Source of the DNA: Paenibacillus selenitireducens
Lineage (GTDB): Bacteria > Bacillota > Bacilli > Paenibacillales > Paenibacillaceae
NCBI RefSeq assembly: GCF_002021565.1
Contig: NZ_MSZX01000004.1
Coordinates: forward strand, 62,027 to 126,026
Length of the DNA stretch: 64,000 nucleotides
Direction of reading: 5' to 3'
The translations under genes were made by a program, and so were the position numbers. Shown here one piece after another: positions 54,553 to 64,000 of this stretch (position 1 is its first letter; each line of letters opens with the position of its first letter). Under the pieces are notes generated by a model. That model did not search any database and was not told the DNA's origin. It worked only from the letters and a program-made list of their open reading frames with translations.

Positions 54553-55917
54553 ATGGCAGCAGTTATTTTGCAACGCAATCGGAAGAAAAGATTAGAACAA
54601 GGCCATCCTTGGATATTTAATAATGAAATTGAGCGTGTAGACGGAGAGCCGAACCCTGGTGAACTTGTCCAAATATTAAATGATAAAGGGAAGTTTCTTG
54701 CGGTAGGGTATTATAATCCAGCTTCGCAAATCACGGTACGTGTCGTTTCATATAAACCGATGGACGCCATCGATGATACCTTTTTTGTAGAACGGTTTCA
54801 GCAGTGTCTAGCCCATCGCGAACGTTTCTTAGACGATGCTCATGCGTATCGTTTGGTGTATGGGGAAGCCGATTTTTTACCCGGATTAATTGTGGATCGG
54901 TTCGCCGATGTGCTAGTCGTACAAATCTTAACGCTGGGTATGGATGTTCATCGTGAGAAGATCGTGTCCGCGTTGGTAGAGGTCATGAAGCCGCAAGGAA
55001 TTTACGAACGAAGCGATGTGCCTATTCGCGAGCTTGAGGGCTTAGAACAGACGACAGGGCTGCTCTACGGAGAATGTCCACGGCATGTAATGGTCAAAGA
55101 AAACGATCTGCTCATTGAAGTGGATATTGTGGAAGGCCAGAAAACGGGGTATTTCTTTGATCAACGGGAAAATCGTGCATCCATCGAACCCTTGATGAAG
55201 GGTTGGGGCCGACGCAGCGGCATTTCGCTGCAAAATATTGAGGTTGAAGGTGCGGTCGAGCGCAAGCCTGTCAATGCAAATGGGAAAGTCGTTACATTCC
55301 CTTATTGGGACGGCGCAACGGTGCTCGAATGCTTCTCCCACACGGGAAGCTTTACGCTGAATGCGTGTAAATACGGTGCCAAAAAAGTCACATGTTTAGA
55401 TATTTCTGAGCATGCGATCGAAAGCGCCAAGAAGAACGTCGAGTTGAATGGTTTCTCGGAGCGGGTTGAATTCGTCGTTGCAGATGCCTTTGATTATTTG
55501 AGAACCCAAGTTAAGGGTGCGGAAGAACGGGTTGTCCGCGGACAACTAGACGCCAAAGTCGATACGTCGGTCAAAATGAATGCACAGGCAGGTCGTACCT
55601 GGGACGTGGTGATTCTCGATCCTCCAGCTTTCGCAAAGACCAAAAGTGCAGTTGCTGGCGCCTGCCGCGGATACAAAGACATTAACTTGCATGGCATGAA
55701 GCTCGTGAATGAAGGTGGATATTTAGTGACAGCAAGCTGCTCGTTCCATATGCGTCCGGATCTGTTTTTGGAGACCATCCAAGATGCGGCCAAAGATGCC
55801 GGCAAAATTCTGCGTCTTGTCGAATGGCGTGCTGCTGGGAAGGATCATCCGCAAATTCTTGGCGTACAGGAAGGACACTACCTTAAATTTGCCGTGTTCG
55901 AAGTGCGCAGTAAATAA
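54553..55917 (+). CDS. rlmI: RlmI-like rRNA cytosine methyltransferase
   Basis: A 454-residue class I SAM-dependent methyltransferase. An N-terminal PUA domain (LEQGHPWIFNNEIERVDGEP, residues about 1-75) and the GEADFLPGLIVDRF segment precede the Rossmann domain, with LECFSHTGSFTLNACKYGA and the catalytic VVILDPPAF. Typical RlmI proteins have about 396 residues. This one has two extra segments, about residues 213-252 and 316-349, beside the SAM-binding core. The ATG at 54553 has GGAGA just upstream. The exact target base is not certain. Confidence 0.85.
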   Translation: MAAVILQRNRKKRLEQGHPWIFNNEIERVDGEPNPGELVQILNDKGKFLAVGYYNPASQITVRVVSYKPMDAIDDTFFVERFQQCLAHRERFLDDAHAYRLVYGEADFLPGLIVDRFADVLVVQILTLGMDVHREKIVSALVEVMKPQGIYERSDVPIRELEGLEQTTGLLYGECPRHVMVKENDLLIEVDIVEGQKTGYFFDQRENRASIEPLMKGWGRRSGISLQNIEVEGAVERKPVNANGKVVTFPYWDGATVLECFSHTGSFTLNACKYGAKKVTCLDISEHAIESAKKNVELNGFSERVEFVVADAFDYLRTQVKGAEERVVRGQLDAKVDTSVKMNAQAGRTWDVVILDPPAFAKTKSAVAGACRGYKDINLHGMKLVNEGGYLVTASCSFHMRPDLFLETIQDAAKDAGKILRLVEWRAAGKDHPQILGVQEGHYLKFAVFEVRSK

Positions 55918-55942
55918 ATCGTACGTCGATATTCTATGAAGG

Positions 55943-55989
55943 AAACAAGTAATGGCTGAGAAAGCATGTGCCGTTGCTTGTTTTTTTTT
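55943..55989 (+). terminator. Terminator after the RlmI-like gene
   Basis: Fourteen-base stem AAACAAGTAATGGC/GCCGTTGCTTGTTT with two wobble pairs, running into a T-tract. Confidence 0.85.
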
Positions 55990-56088
55990 GTTCACTTTCG
56001 ACATCTTCTTCCACAACGCAACAAGCGGTGTATTTATGGTAAAATAGATTTAATAGTAGAACGGATGTTTGTAATAAGGAGGAACGTA

Positions 56089-59000
56089 ATGTCGATTCAA
56101 TTTATTATCGGTCGATCGGGCAGCGGAAAGACGTACTCGATTCTGAACCAAGTCAGGGATAAGCTGCGTCAACAACCAGAGGGTCCCCCATTAATCATCA
56201 TCGTGCCGGAACAAGGGACATTTCAAGTCGAGCATGCGATCGTGAGTTCCCCGGATGTACAGGGCATGATTCGCGGGCAGGTGCTCAGCTTTCGCCGGCT
56301 AGCCTTTCGGATTATGCAAGAACGCGGGGGAACTGCGTTGCTTCCTATCGATGATGATGGCAAGAAGATGCTTCTCTATAAGATTATTCACCGCCAACAG
56401 GAAGCTTTGAAGCTCTTCGGCAAATCTGCCGATCAGCTGGGCTTTGTCGATAAATTAAATGAACTGTATAACGAGTTCAAACGTTATTGCTTAGATGTCA
56501 CGCAGCTAGACCAACATCTCCAATTTGCATCACAACATATGAGCGGACAGTCGCTTATGCAAGATAAATTACATGATATAACATCCATTTATCGAGAGTT
56601 CGAGGATACGCTAGCGAATCACTATGTGGATTCGGAGCATTATTTGGAGCTGCTCGCATCAGGGATTCCTGACTCGACCTACATTCGGGATGCGGAAATA
56701 TGGATTGATGGGTTTCATGGGTTCACGCCACAGGAATATCAGGTGCTAGAACAATTAATCCAACATGCGAAGAAGGTAACCGTGACATGTTGTGTGGATA
56801 AGACCTACGATGACGGGCTTCCGCCTCATGAATTAGAGTTATTCCATCCGACAGCAACGACCTATATGCAGGTTCGTGCACTTGCTGAACAGTGCAATGT
56901 AGCTGTGGAGGCATCCGTCGTATTGGATAGCACCCCATTACCGCGTTTTCAGAAGAGTCCGATGTTGTCGCATCTCGAGCGTGGTTATGATCGTCGCAAA
57001 CCGATGAAGCTGGCAGATAAATCGATCTTAAACCCGGAAGACCCTGCTTGCGGCGTTTCGCTCTATGGCGCAGTAAATCGGCGAGCCGAGGTGGAAGGCG
57101 TTGTGCGGGAAATGCTTCGGTTAGCCCGAGAGAAACAGGTGCGCTGGCGTGAAATGGCCATTATGGTACGTAATACGGCAGACTATGAAGAATTGATTAC
57201 GACGGTATTCCGAGATCACGGGATTCCATATTTCTTGGATCAGAAAAGAAACGTACTTCATCATCCCTTGGTCGAATTTATTCGATCCTCCCTTGAGATC
57301 GTCCAGAATCATTGGCGGTATGATGCGGTATTCCGGTGTATCAAGACGGATTTCCTATTATCTGAAGACGGTCGCATTGGGCGCCATGAGATGGATATGC
57401 TCGAGAATTATGTGCTGGCAACCGGCATTCAAGGTTCTCGCTGGACCGACGGCAAGCCGTGGCGAAAAATGCATTCTATCTCTTTGGATCCGAGCGAAGC
57501 TCCAGCCGAAGAAGCAGAGCAGGAATTACGAACGGATGACGTGTTAGAACAGTGCCGATTGCAAATTGTGCAGCCGCTACATGCCTTTGAAAAAGCACTT
57601 CGCCATGCCACGAACGTCCGCGGAATGTGCGAGGCGGTCTACAGCTTGCTCGTGCGAATTCAAGCGGCAGATCGTTTGGATCGAATGAGTCACCGGGAGA
57701 CCGTTGCTGGACAGCCCGTTCGGGCCAAGGAACATCGTCAACTCTGGGGCAATGTGATCGATTTATTGGATCAAATCGTGGAGATGATGGGCGACGAAGA
57801 GCTCTCTGTTGAGTTATTCACGGGCGTTGTTGAGACAGGGTTAGAGAGTATAAAGCTCGCCCTCGTGCCTGCCGCGTTGGATCAAGTGCTGATTGGGAGC
57901 ATGGATCGTACACGTTCAGGCCACATCCGATATTGCTTCATGATGGGTGTCAATGACGGGGTCATTCCTGCTCGCGCGATTGAGGATGGTGTGCTCACGG
58001 AACAAGAACGGGAACGCCTCGCAGAGATTGGGCTGCAATTAGCTCCTGGCATTCGACGTAAATTATTAGATGAACGATTTATTATATACAATGCCTTAAC
58101 GACGCCTAGTGAGCACTTATGGGTCAGCTACCCGCTTGCTGATGAAGAAGGCAAGACCATGCTACCATCGGAATTAATGCGGCATCTTCGTACGATTTTC
58201 CCGGGGATCCAAGAACGCTTATTATCTGGAGAACCGCATCCGCTGCAGACGCCTGAAGAGCAGTTGAGCTATATTGCGCATCCGGAGCGCACGTTATCGT
58301 ATTTGATCGTACAGCTTCGGCAATGGCGCCGAGGTCTGGATATTGCGGATTTCTGGTGGCAAGTATTTGATTGGTTCGCGAATCAACCGGCTTGGCAGCC
58401 GAAGCTGCAAATGTTATTGCAATCCCTTTTCTATAAAAATGATGCAGCCTCCCTCGAGGCGCAGACGAGCCGAAAACTGTATGGTACGCACCTCAAGTCG
58501 AGCGTGTCGCGGATGGAGAAGTATGTGTCGTGCCCGTTTGCCCACTTTGCCTCGCATGGATTGCGGCTCAAAGAACGGCAGCTTTTCCGGTTAGAAGCGC
58601 CGGATATCGGTCAATTATTCCATGCGGCATTAAGCCAAATGGCGATGCAATTTAAGGCAGAGGACAGGCATTGGAGCGATTTGACGCCAGAGGAATGCCG
58701 GTTTGAAGCGGAAAAAATCGTGGAGACGCTAACGCCTCGTTTGCAAGGAGAAATATTGCTTAGCTCCAAACGGTTTGGCTATATTGCACGCAAGCTGAAA
58801 GATATCGTCGGGCGGGCAGCCGCGATCCTTGGGGAACATGCAAGAAGGGGATCCTTCGAACCAATCGGATTAGAATTGGATTTTGGACCAGACAAGCCTT
58901 TGCCTTCGCTGCAATTTACCTTAGATAACGGCTGCACGATGGAAATCGTCGGTCGTATTGACCGTGTGGATAAAGCCGACGGCGATAAAGGTGTTATGCT

Positions 59001-59631
59001 CCGAGTGATTGATTATAAATCAAGCCAGACGGACTTAAAGCTGCACGAAGTATATTATGGCTTGTCCTTACAGATGTTGACGTATCTCGACGTTTTGCTA
59101 ACCAATGCGGAAGTCTGGTTAGGCGAAAAGGCGTTTCCGGCAGGGACCCTGTATTTTCACGTACACAATCCGCTGCTGCAAGCTTCGAACGGGTTAACGC
59201 GGGATCAGGCAGAAGACCAAATGCTCAAACGTTTCAAGATGAAAGGCTTGCTGCTCGCGGATCGGGAGGTCGTATCCTTAATGGATGCGCCGCTGGAGAA
59301 AGGGTACTCTCAAGTGCTGCCTGTTGCCGTAAAGGCAGATGGAGGATTCTACAGCAATGCTTCGGTTGCGACGATGGAACAGTGGGATACATTGCGTTCG
59401 GCAGTAAGATCGACGATCCGGCACATTGGGACGGATATTACGAACGGTGAAGTGGCCATCGAACCCTATAAAATCGCACAAAGTACGGCATGTGACCATT
59501 GCTCTTATAAACCCGTATGTCAATTTGACGAATTAGTCGAAGGCAATCACTTTAAGAAATTATCGAAGCCAAAGAAAGACGATGTATGGCACTTACTAGA
59601 AGAGAAAGGAGGCGTGATGGATCATGAGTAA
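56089..59631 (+). CDS. addB: Helicase-nuclease subunit AddB
   Basis: An 1180-residue subunit of the AddAB complex, which resects double-strand breaks and recognises Chi. The N-terminal Walker A is IIGRSGSGKTYSIL (residues 8-15), in an otherwise inactive helicase fold. The nuclease domain near the C-terminus has the conserved VIDYKSSQTDLKL segment. The iron-sulfur cluster cysteines are all visible: C815 (YVSCPFAHF) and C1135, C1138, C1144 (CDHCSYKPVC). AAGGAGG precedes the ATG at 56089. It overlaps addA by 8 nt. Confidence 0.96.
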   Translation: MSIQFIIGRSGSGKTYSILNQVRDKLRQQPEGPPLIIIVPEQGTFQVEHAIVSSPDVQGMIRGQVLSFRRLAFRIMQERGGTALLPIDDDGKKMLLYKIIHRQQEALKLFGKSADQLGFVDKLNELYNEFKRYCLDVTQLDQHLQFASQHMSGQSLMQDKLHDITSIYREFEDTLANHYVDSEHYLELLASGIPDSTYIRDAEIWIDGFHGFTPQEYQVLEQLIQHAKKVTVTCCVDKTYDDGLPPHELELFHPTATTYMQVRALAEQCNVAVEASVVLDSTPLPRFQKSPMLSHLERGYDRRKPMKLADKSILNPEDPACGVSLYGAVNRRAEVEGVVREMLRLAREKQVRWREMAIMVRNTADYEELITTVFRDHGIPYFLDQKRNVLHHPLVEFIRSSLEIVQNHWRYDAVFRCIKTDFLLSEDGRIGRHEMDMLENYVLATGIQGSRWTDGKPWRKMHSISLDPSEAPAEEAEQELRTDDVLEQCRLQIVQPLHAFEKALRHATNVRGMCEAVYSLLVRIQAADRLDRMSHRETVAGQPVRAKEHRQLWGNVIDLLDQIVEMMGDEELSVELFTGVVETGLESIKLALVPAALDQVLIGSMDRTRSGHIRYCFMMGVNDGVIPARAIEDGVLTEQERERLAEIGLQLAPGIRRKLLDERFIIYNALTTPSEHLWVSYPLADEEGKTMLPSELMRHLRTIFPGIQERLLSGEPHPLQTPEEQLSYIAHPERTLSYLIVQLRQWRRGLDIADFWWQVFDWFANQPAWQPKLQMLLQSLFYKNDAASLEAQTSRKLYGTHLKSSVSRMEKYVSCPFAHFASHGLRLKERQLFRLEAPDIGQLFHAALSQMAMQFKAEDRHWSDLTPEECRFEAEKIVETLTPRLQGEILLSSKRFGYIARKLKDIVGRAAAILGEHARRGSFEPIGLELDFGPDKPLPSLQFTLDNGCTMEIVGRIDRVDKADGDKGVMLRVIDYKSSQTDLKLHEVYYGLSLQMLTYLDVLLTNAEVWLGEKAFPAGTLYFHVHNPLLQASNGLTRDQAEDQMLKRFKMKGLLLADREVVSLMDAPLEKGYSQVLPVAVKADGGFYSNASVATMEQWDTLRSAVRSTIRHIGTDITNGEVAIEPYKIAQSTACDHCSYKPVCQFDELVEGNHFKKLSKPKKDDVWHLLEEKGGVMDHE

Positions 59632-62600
59632 CGTTCAGAAGCCGGTCGACAGTCAATGGACAGATGATCAGTGGAGTGCCATTGTCAAAGGCAGTGAAAA
59701 TATTCTTGTCGCAGCGGCCGCCGGCTCCGGTAAAACAGCCGTGCTCGTCGAACGAATTATCCGCAAAATCGCATCCGAAGCGGAACCGCTGAATGTGGAC
59801 CAGTTGCTGGTCGCGACCTTTACAAAGGCTGCAGCGGCGGAAATGCGCGAGCGGATCCGCGAAGCGTTAGAGAAGGAATTGGACAAGAATCCGGAGTCTG
59901 AGCATTTACGCAGACAGCTTGCCCTGATGAATCGTGCTTCGATCACGACGCTCCATTCTTTTTGTCTTGAAGTGATTCAGCGATATTTTCAACTGATTCC
60001 GTTAGATCCGGCATTCCGAATTGCCAATGAAACCGAGGCGGATTTCATACGACAGGAAGTGCTGGAAGATTTATTCGAAGATCGTTATGCAAACGACCCG
60101 GAGGGCAGTGATTTCCGCAAGCTTGTCGATTGGTTCAGCGGAGAGCGCAGTGACGAGGCAATGGTACGTCTTGTTCAATCATTGTATGACTTCTCACGCA
60201 GCCATCCTTGGCCGAAGGAATGGATGTACACCATGGCGAGTACATTTGATGTCGCGGATGTGGAGCAGCTAGGCCGAAGCGCATGGGCACAAAGCATTGT
60301 AGCTGACGTACGGTTAACATTAAGCGGCGTGGTTGGCGTGCTGAAGCAGGCATTAACGCTGTTAGAACAGCCTGGTGGGCCCGAACCGTACCGAGATACC
60401 CTGATGGAAGATATGAGTATGGTGTTAGCCCTGCGGGAAGCAGCGGAAGATGCGCCTTGGGAGACGTTGTATGAACATTTTACCCAGATTGAATTCGGTA
60501 AATTAAAGGCTTGCCGCGGAGACCAGTATAACAAAGAGCTTCAAGAGCAAGTGAAGGCACTTAGAGATCAGGTGAAAAAAATACTCTCCGGCATGCAGGA
60601 TGAGCTCTTTCGCCGGCCACCAGAGCTATTCTTGGGCGAAATGCAGGCATTGGCGCCATTGATGTGTACGTTAGCCGACTTTGTGGTGACTTTCGGTGAG
60701 AAATATGAGCAAGAGAAACGTGCGAAGGGTTTGGTGGATTTCTCGGATTTGGAACATTATTGCTTGCAAATCCTGCGGCATCCGGCGTCAACGATCGATG
60801 AGACGTACCCGTCAAATGCGGCCTTGGAGTATCAGTCGCAATTCGCTGAAGTGCTGTTGGATGAATATCAGGATACGAACATGGTGCAAGAAGCCATCGT
60901 TACTTTAATATCACGGCCTGGAGCAGGGAATCGCTTCATGGTGGGTGACGTGAAACAAAGTATCTATCGATTCCGTCTTGCAGAGCCGGGATTGTTCTTG
61001 AATAAATATAAAGCTTATCCTTCTGAAAGTTCTGGACAAGGGTTACGCATTGATTTGGCTCGTAACTTCCGAAGCCGGCAGGAGATTGTCGATGCCGTAA
61101 ATACGATTTTCCGCCAGATTATGAATGCATCCGTCGCAGAAATCGATTATGACGAACGTGCAGAACTGGTCTGCGGGGCTAAATACCCTGTTGGCGAGGA
61201 GGCGATGGGTCAAACCTATCCTGCGGAATTGTGGTTGATCGAACGCGGCGGTGCTTCGGGCGCGGAAGGGGTAGAAGCGATTGATGATTCCGATACAGAT
61301 GACACGAACACGGTTGAAGGGGAAGGTGCTGGTTCACGCAGACCTGAGCAGATCGATGCCGAAGAACTCATGACGGCACAGCTCGAGGCGCGGATGATCG
61401 CTACGCAAATTCGGCAATTGATGGGCGAGTATGGGACACCTTTTCAGGTCTATGATAAACATCTGAAGGGCATGCGATCGATTACGTACCGAGATATTGT
61501 CATCTTATTGCGTTCAACATCGCAGTGGGCGCCGCTGATGATTGAGCAATTGCGGTTAGAAGGCATTCCTGCGTATGCAGAACTGAATACGGGATATTTC
61601 GAGGCGACCGAAGTTGAAGTGATGACTTCGCTCCTCAAGGTGATTGACAATCCCGTGCAGGATATTCCGCTTGCCGGCGTATTACGGTCTCCGATGGTGC
61701 AGCTGTCCGCGGAAGAACTTGCGCAAATTCGATTGAACGGTAAAGGTCTCACCTACTATGATGCTATGGTGAAATTGACCGAACAAGCGACGCAAGGAAA
61801 TGGGATAAAGGCTGGGCAGGTTTCGGTCAGCATGACCTTAGTCGGGAAGCTGCAGCGGTTCATGGAACAGCTCGCACACTGGCGCGATGAAGCGCGACAG
61901 GGACCGTTATCCGAGCTGATCTGGAGAATCTACCGTGAAACAGGCTATTACGATTGGGTTGGCGGTCTTCCTGGCGGCACACAGCGTCAAGCGAATTTAC
62001 GGGCGCTTTATGATCGCGCTAGACAATATGAAACGACATCTCTCCGCGGTCTGTTCCGTTTCTTGCGATTTATTGAACGCATGCAGGATAACGGCGGAGA
62101 TCTGGGAACAGCGCGTGCGCTTGGAGAGCAAGAAGATGTTGTCCGAATCATGACGATTCATAAAAGTAAAGGCCTGGAGTTTCCCGTGGTCTTCGTGGCG
62201 GGATTATCCAAAACATTCAATCAACAAGATTTAAGCGCCGCATTCTTGATGCATAAGCAACTTGGCTTTGGACCGCGTTATGTAGATCAAGATCTGCGTG
62301 TGGCCTATCCGACGTTACCTAGCTTGGCGATTAAGCGGCAGGTCAAGATGGAGTTATTGGCGGAAGAAATGCGTGTGCTTTATGTTGCACTCACGCGCCC
62401 CAAAGAAAAGTTATTCTTGATTGGAACCGTTAAAAATCTAGAACGACAATTACAGACTTGGGGACAAGCTTTAGATACACCTGACTTGCTATTGCCTGAT
62501 TATCTACTTGCCAGAGGACGTAGTTATTTGGATTGGATCGCACCGTCCTTGATTCGTCATCGCGATGCAAGTGAGCTCCGCCGCATCGGCGGTCTGCCGA

Positions 62601-63835
62601 ACCGATCAGGAGATTGCCTAGCGGATGATCCGTCTCAATGGTATGTATCGGTTGTTCAAGCGGATGAAATACAGCAATGGGCTGCGGTAGGCCTAGAAAC
62701 CGTAGATCAAGATGATGCTTACATGGCAAAGCTGAATCTCGTCATGCAAATGGCCGAAGGACAGACGGGTTATTCTGAAGCAGCTTCAAGCCTGCCTGTT
62801 CATATACAAGAATGGGATCTACCGGTATCTGAAGATGGGGAGCCCGTTGATTCGTTTGAAGGTCAACTAGCGCTATTCCTAGATGAACCCGTAGAACAGG
62901 ACGTGGAACATGATAGCATGGTGTCAGAAGTTGGGGAAGGGTCTGATCATTCCATTGAGCAGGAGAAACCTAGCGTAACATCGGTGGATGGCCCATTCAG
63001 ACACACGATCGGCACGAAGCTGGAATGGTCCTATCCATATCTCGTCGCTAGCGGCATTGCCGCCAAGACGTCGGTCACGGAAATGAAACGAATGCTGCAA
63101 ATGCAGGAAGAGGATCCTGCGGAAGAGCTGTATGAATATACCGAATGGCGTAGCGAACACACGGATGGTCTGGAGATCAAGGATGAGTCAGCAAGTGAAG
63201 CTGCGCTGACCTTACATTTGAGAAGACCTCGATTTATGGAGAAGAAGAAACTCACGCCGACAGAACGAGGAACGGTATACCACTTGGTTATGCAGCATGT
63301 TCCTATATCCGCGGATGAGGAAATAGATGCCGATGCTGTCCAAGCTTTATTGGAACAAATGGTTGAACGTAACCTAATTACAAATGAACAGCGTGAAGCC
63401 GTAGACGCCTCCAGTGTTGCGGCGTTCTATGGTGGTGAAGCGGGTCAACAGCTTCGATCAGCTGCTTGGATACAACGCGAGGTGCCATTTAGCTTTGGCC
63501 TTCACGTACTCGAAGCGATCCCGCACCTTCAGAAGCTGCAAGCCTCGCAAGGGGAGGACGATCGATTCCATGCAGACCTGCAATCCCTAGAGGATGAGAC
63601 GGTCCTCATCCAAGGGGTTATCGACTGTATGTACGAGACATCGGACGGGAAGCTGGTACTGCTCGATTATAAGACGGATCGAATCGTAACGGAACAGGGC
63701 GGCTTGGAGGCGATCTCAGAACGTTATCGGTTCCAATTGGAGCTCTATGCCAAAGCGGTGGAGCACATTTGGAACAGACCGGTAGACGAGCTTGTATTGT
63801 ATTTCTTTGACGGGTGTCATGTGGTAAAACTGTAG
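59624..63835 (+). CDS. addA: Helicase-nuclease subunit AddA
   Basis: A 1403-residue UvrD-like helicase and nuclease. Motif I is LVAAAAGSGKTAVLVERI, motif II is VLLDEYQDTN, motif III is VGDVKQSIYRFR, followed by RNFRSR, then IMTIHKSKGLEFPVVFVAGL and VLYVALTRPKEKL. The C-terminal RecB-type nuclease has GVIDCMYE (D1334) and LLDYKTDR (D1348, K1350). It is longer than B. subtilis AddA (about 1230). Extra length includes an acidic, Asp/Glu-rich insert at about residues 546-575 and a Glu-rich region about 1060-1125. Confidence 0.97.
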   Translation: MSNVQKPVDSQWTDDQWSAIVKGSENILVAAAAGSGKTAVLVERIIRKIASEAEPLNVDQLLVATFTKAAAAEMRERIREALEKELDKNPESEHLRRQLALMNRASITTLHSFCLEVIQRYFQLIPLDPAFRIANETEADFIRQEVLEDLFEDRYANDPEGSDFRKLVDWFSGERSDEAMVRLVQSLYDFSRSHPWPKEWMYTMASTFDVADVEQLGRSAWAQSIVADVRLTLSGVVGVLKQALTLLEQPGGPEPYRDTLMEDMSMVLALREAAEDAPWETLYEHFTQIEFGKLKACRGDQYNKELQEQVKALRDQVKKILSGMQDELFRRPPELFLGEMQALAPLMCTLADFVVTFGEKYEQEKRAKGLVDFSDLEHYCLQILRHPASTIDETYPSNAALEYQSQFAEVLLDEYQDTNMVQEAIVTLISRPGAGNRFMVGDVKQSIYRFRLAEPGLFLNKYKAYPSESSGQGLRIDLARNFRSRQEIVDAVNTIFRQIMNASVAEIDYDERAELVCGAKYPVGEEAMGQTYPAELWLIERGGASGAEGVEAIDDSDTDDTNTVEGEGAGSRRPEQIDAEELMTAQLEARMIATQIRQLMGEYGTPFQVYDKHLKGMRSITYRDIVILLRSTSQWAPLMIEQLRLEGIPAYAELNTGYFEATEVEVMTSLLKVIDNPVQDIPLAGVLRSPMVQLSAEELAQIRLNGKGLTYYDAMVKLTEQATQGNGIKAGQVSVSMTLVGKLQRFMEQLAHWRDEARQGPLSELIWRIYRETGYYDWVGGLPGGTQRQANLRALYDRARQYETTSLRGLFRFLRFIERMQDNGGDLGTARALGEQEDVVRIMTIHKSKGLEFPVVFVAGLSKTFNQQDLSAAFLMHKQLGFGPRYVDQDLRVAYPTLPSLAIKRQVKMELLAEEMRVLYVALTRPKEKLFLIGTVKNLERQLQTWGQALDTPDLLLPDYLLARGRSYLDWIAPSLIRHRDASELRRIGGLPNRSGDCLADDPSQWYVSVVQADEIQQWAAVGLETVDQDDAYMAKLNLVMQMAEGQTGYSEAASSLPVHIQEWDLPVSEDGEPVDSFEGQLALFLDEPVEQDVEHDSMVSEVGEGSDHSIEQEKPSVTSVDGPFRHTIGTKLEWSYPYLVASGIAAKTSVTEMKRMLQMQEEDPAEELYEYTEWRSEHTDGLEIKDESASEAALTLHLRRPRFMEKKKLTPTERGTVYHLVMQHVPISADEEIDADAVQALLEQMVERNLITNEQREAVDASSVAAFYGGEAGQQLRSAAWIQREVPFSFGLHVLEAIPHLQKLQASQGEDDRFHADLQSLEDETVLIQGVIDCMYETSDGKLVLLDYKTDRIVTEQGGLEAISERYRFQLELYAKAVEHIWNRPVDELVLYFFDGCHVVKL

Positions 63836-63837
63836 GA

Positions 63838-63868
63838 GGATAGCTTGTGGATAGCTTGCAAGCTATCC
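63838..63868 (+). repeat. Short repeat and palindrome after addA
   Basis: GGATAGCTTG is repeated directly at 63839 and 63852, and the second copy joins CAAGCTATCC to make a perfect 20-bp palindrome. It is not followed by a T-tract and lies between addA and sbcD. Confidence 0.6.
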
Positions 63869-63951
63869 TTCGATGATAAAAAAGAGTGCATGGATAATAA
63901 GTGTAGATTGATAAAGAGTACATTGAATTGATTAGCAAGGGGGACGAACGG

Positions 63952-64000
63952 ATGCGAATTTTGCATACCGCGGATTGGCATTTTGGACGAACATTGGAAG
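63952..64000 (+). CDS. sbcD: Exonuclease SbcD, 5' end only
   Basis: Sixteen codons are visible before the right edge: MRILHTADWHFGRTLE. This is the start of SbcD/Mre11-type nucleases, with the first metal-binding D-x-H (ADWH). AAGGGGG precedes the ATG. SbcD works with SbcC to cleave hairpins and blocked DNA ends. It follows addAB, a common grouping of end-processing genes in Bacillales. Confidence 0.88.
   Translation, partial: MRILHTADWHFGRTLE

Overview
The window looks like chromosomal DNA of a spore-forming, naturally mid-GC Firmicute, most likely Paenibacillus or a close relative. The evidence is gene order: the run yqeG-yqeH-aroE-yhbY-nadD-yqeK-rsfS-yqeM, comER/comEA/comEB/comEC, holA, rpsT, gpr, spoIIP, yqxA, lepA, hemW, hrcA-grpE-dnaK-dnaJ, prmA, rsmE, mtaB and a yqeW-like Na/Pi transporter follows the Bacillus subtilis yqe region. 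Sporulation genes (spoVAE, gpr, spoIIP, yqxA, a yfhD-like gene), strong AGGAGG-type ribosome binding sites and AraR/CIRCE/T-box control also fit Bacillales.

Layout. 1-3.2 kb: accessory DNA with the end of an unknown protein, a decayed GH1 beta-glucosidase, a 22-bp repeat cluster, an aldo/keto reductase, and an overlapping pair encoding a CheX-like protein and a SANT/Myb-like DNA-binding protein. 3.2-8.7 kb: L-arabinose catabolism in three units (araA; araR; araD-araB) with good AraR operators but no transporter. 8.8-15.1 kb: an LplT-like transporter, a solitary spoVAE with a sigma-G-like promoter, and a MoxR/DUF58/transglutaminase operon. 15.2-21.3 kb: a tightly coupled operon for ribosome assembly, NAD synthesis and shikimate synthesis. 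21.3-28.9 kb: T-box-controlled leuS, then the DNA-uptake genes. 28.9-32.5 kb: an ECF sigma/anti-sigma pair, holA and convergent rpsT. 32.6-38.9 kb: sporulation genes, lepA and hemW, with a 215-bp foldback element between gpr and spoIIP.

38.9-46.4 kb: an ArgA-like acetyltransferase with a duplicated tail fragment, then the heat-shock cluster. A perfect CIRCE controls hrcA, and between hrcA and grpE lies a 504-residue archaeal-type (Group III) chaperonin gene; grpE, dnaK and dnaJ follow. This insertion is the most notable feature of the window. 46.4-51.4 kb: a stress-like hypothetical gene, def, prmA, a site-2 protease homologue, rsmE and mtaB. 51.45-52.2 kb: a non-coding patch built of two repeat families. 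52.2-64 kb: a Nudix hydrolase, deoC, a Na/Pi transporter, an RlmI-like methyltransferase, addB-addA, and the start of sbcD.

Most of the window is housekeeping DNA with conserved order. The unusual parts are the chaperonin, the CheX/SANT pair, the repeat elements and the gene remnants. All functional calls rest on motif and family recognition by eye; no database search was run.
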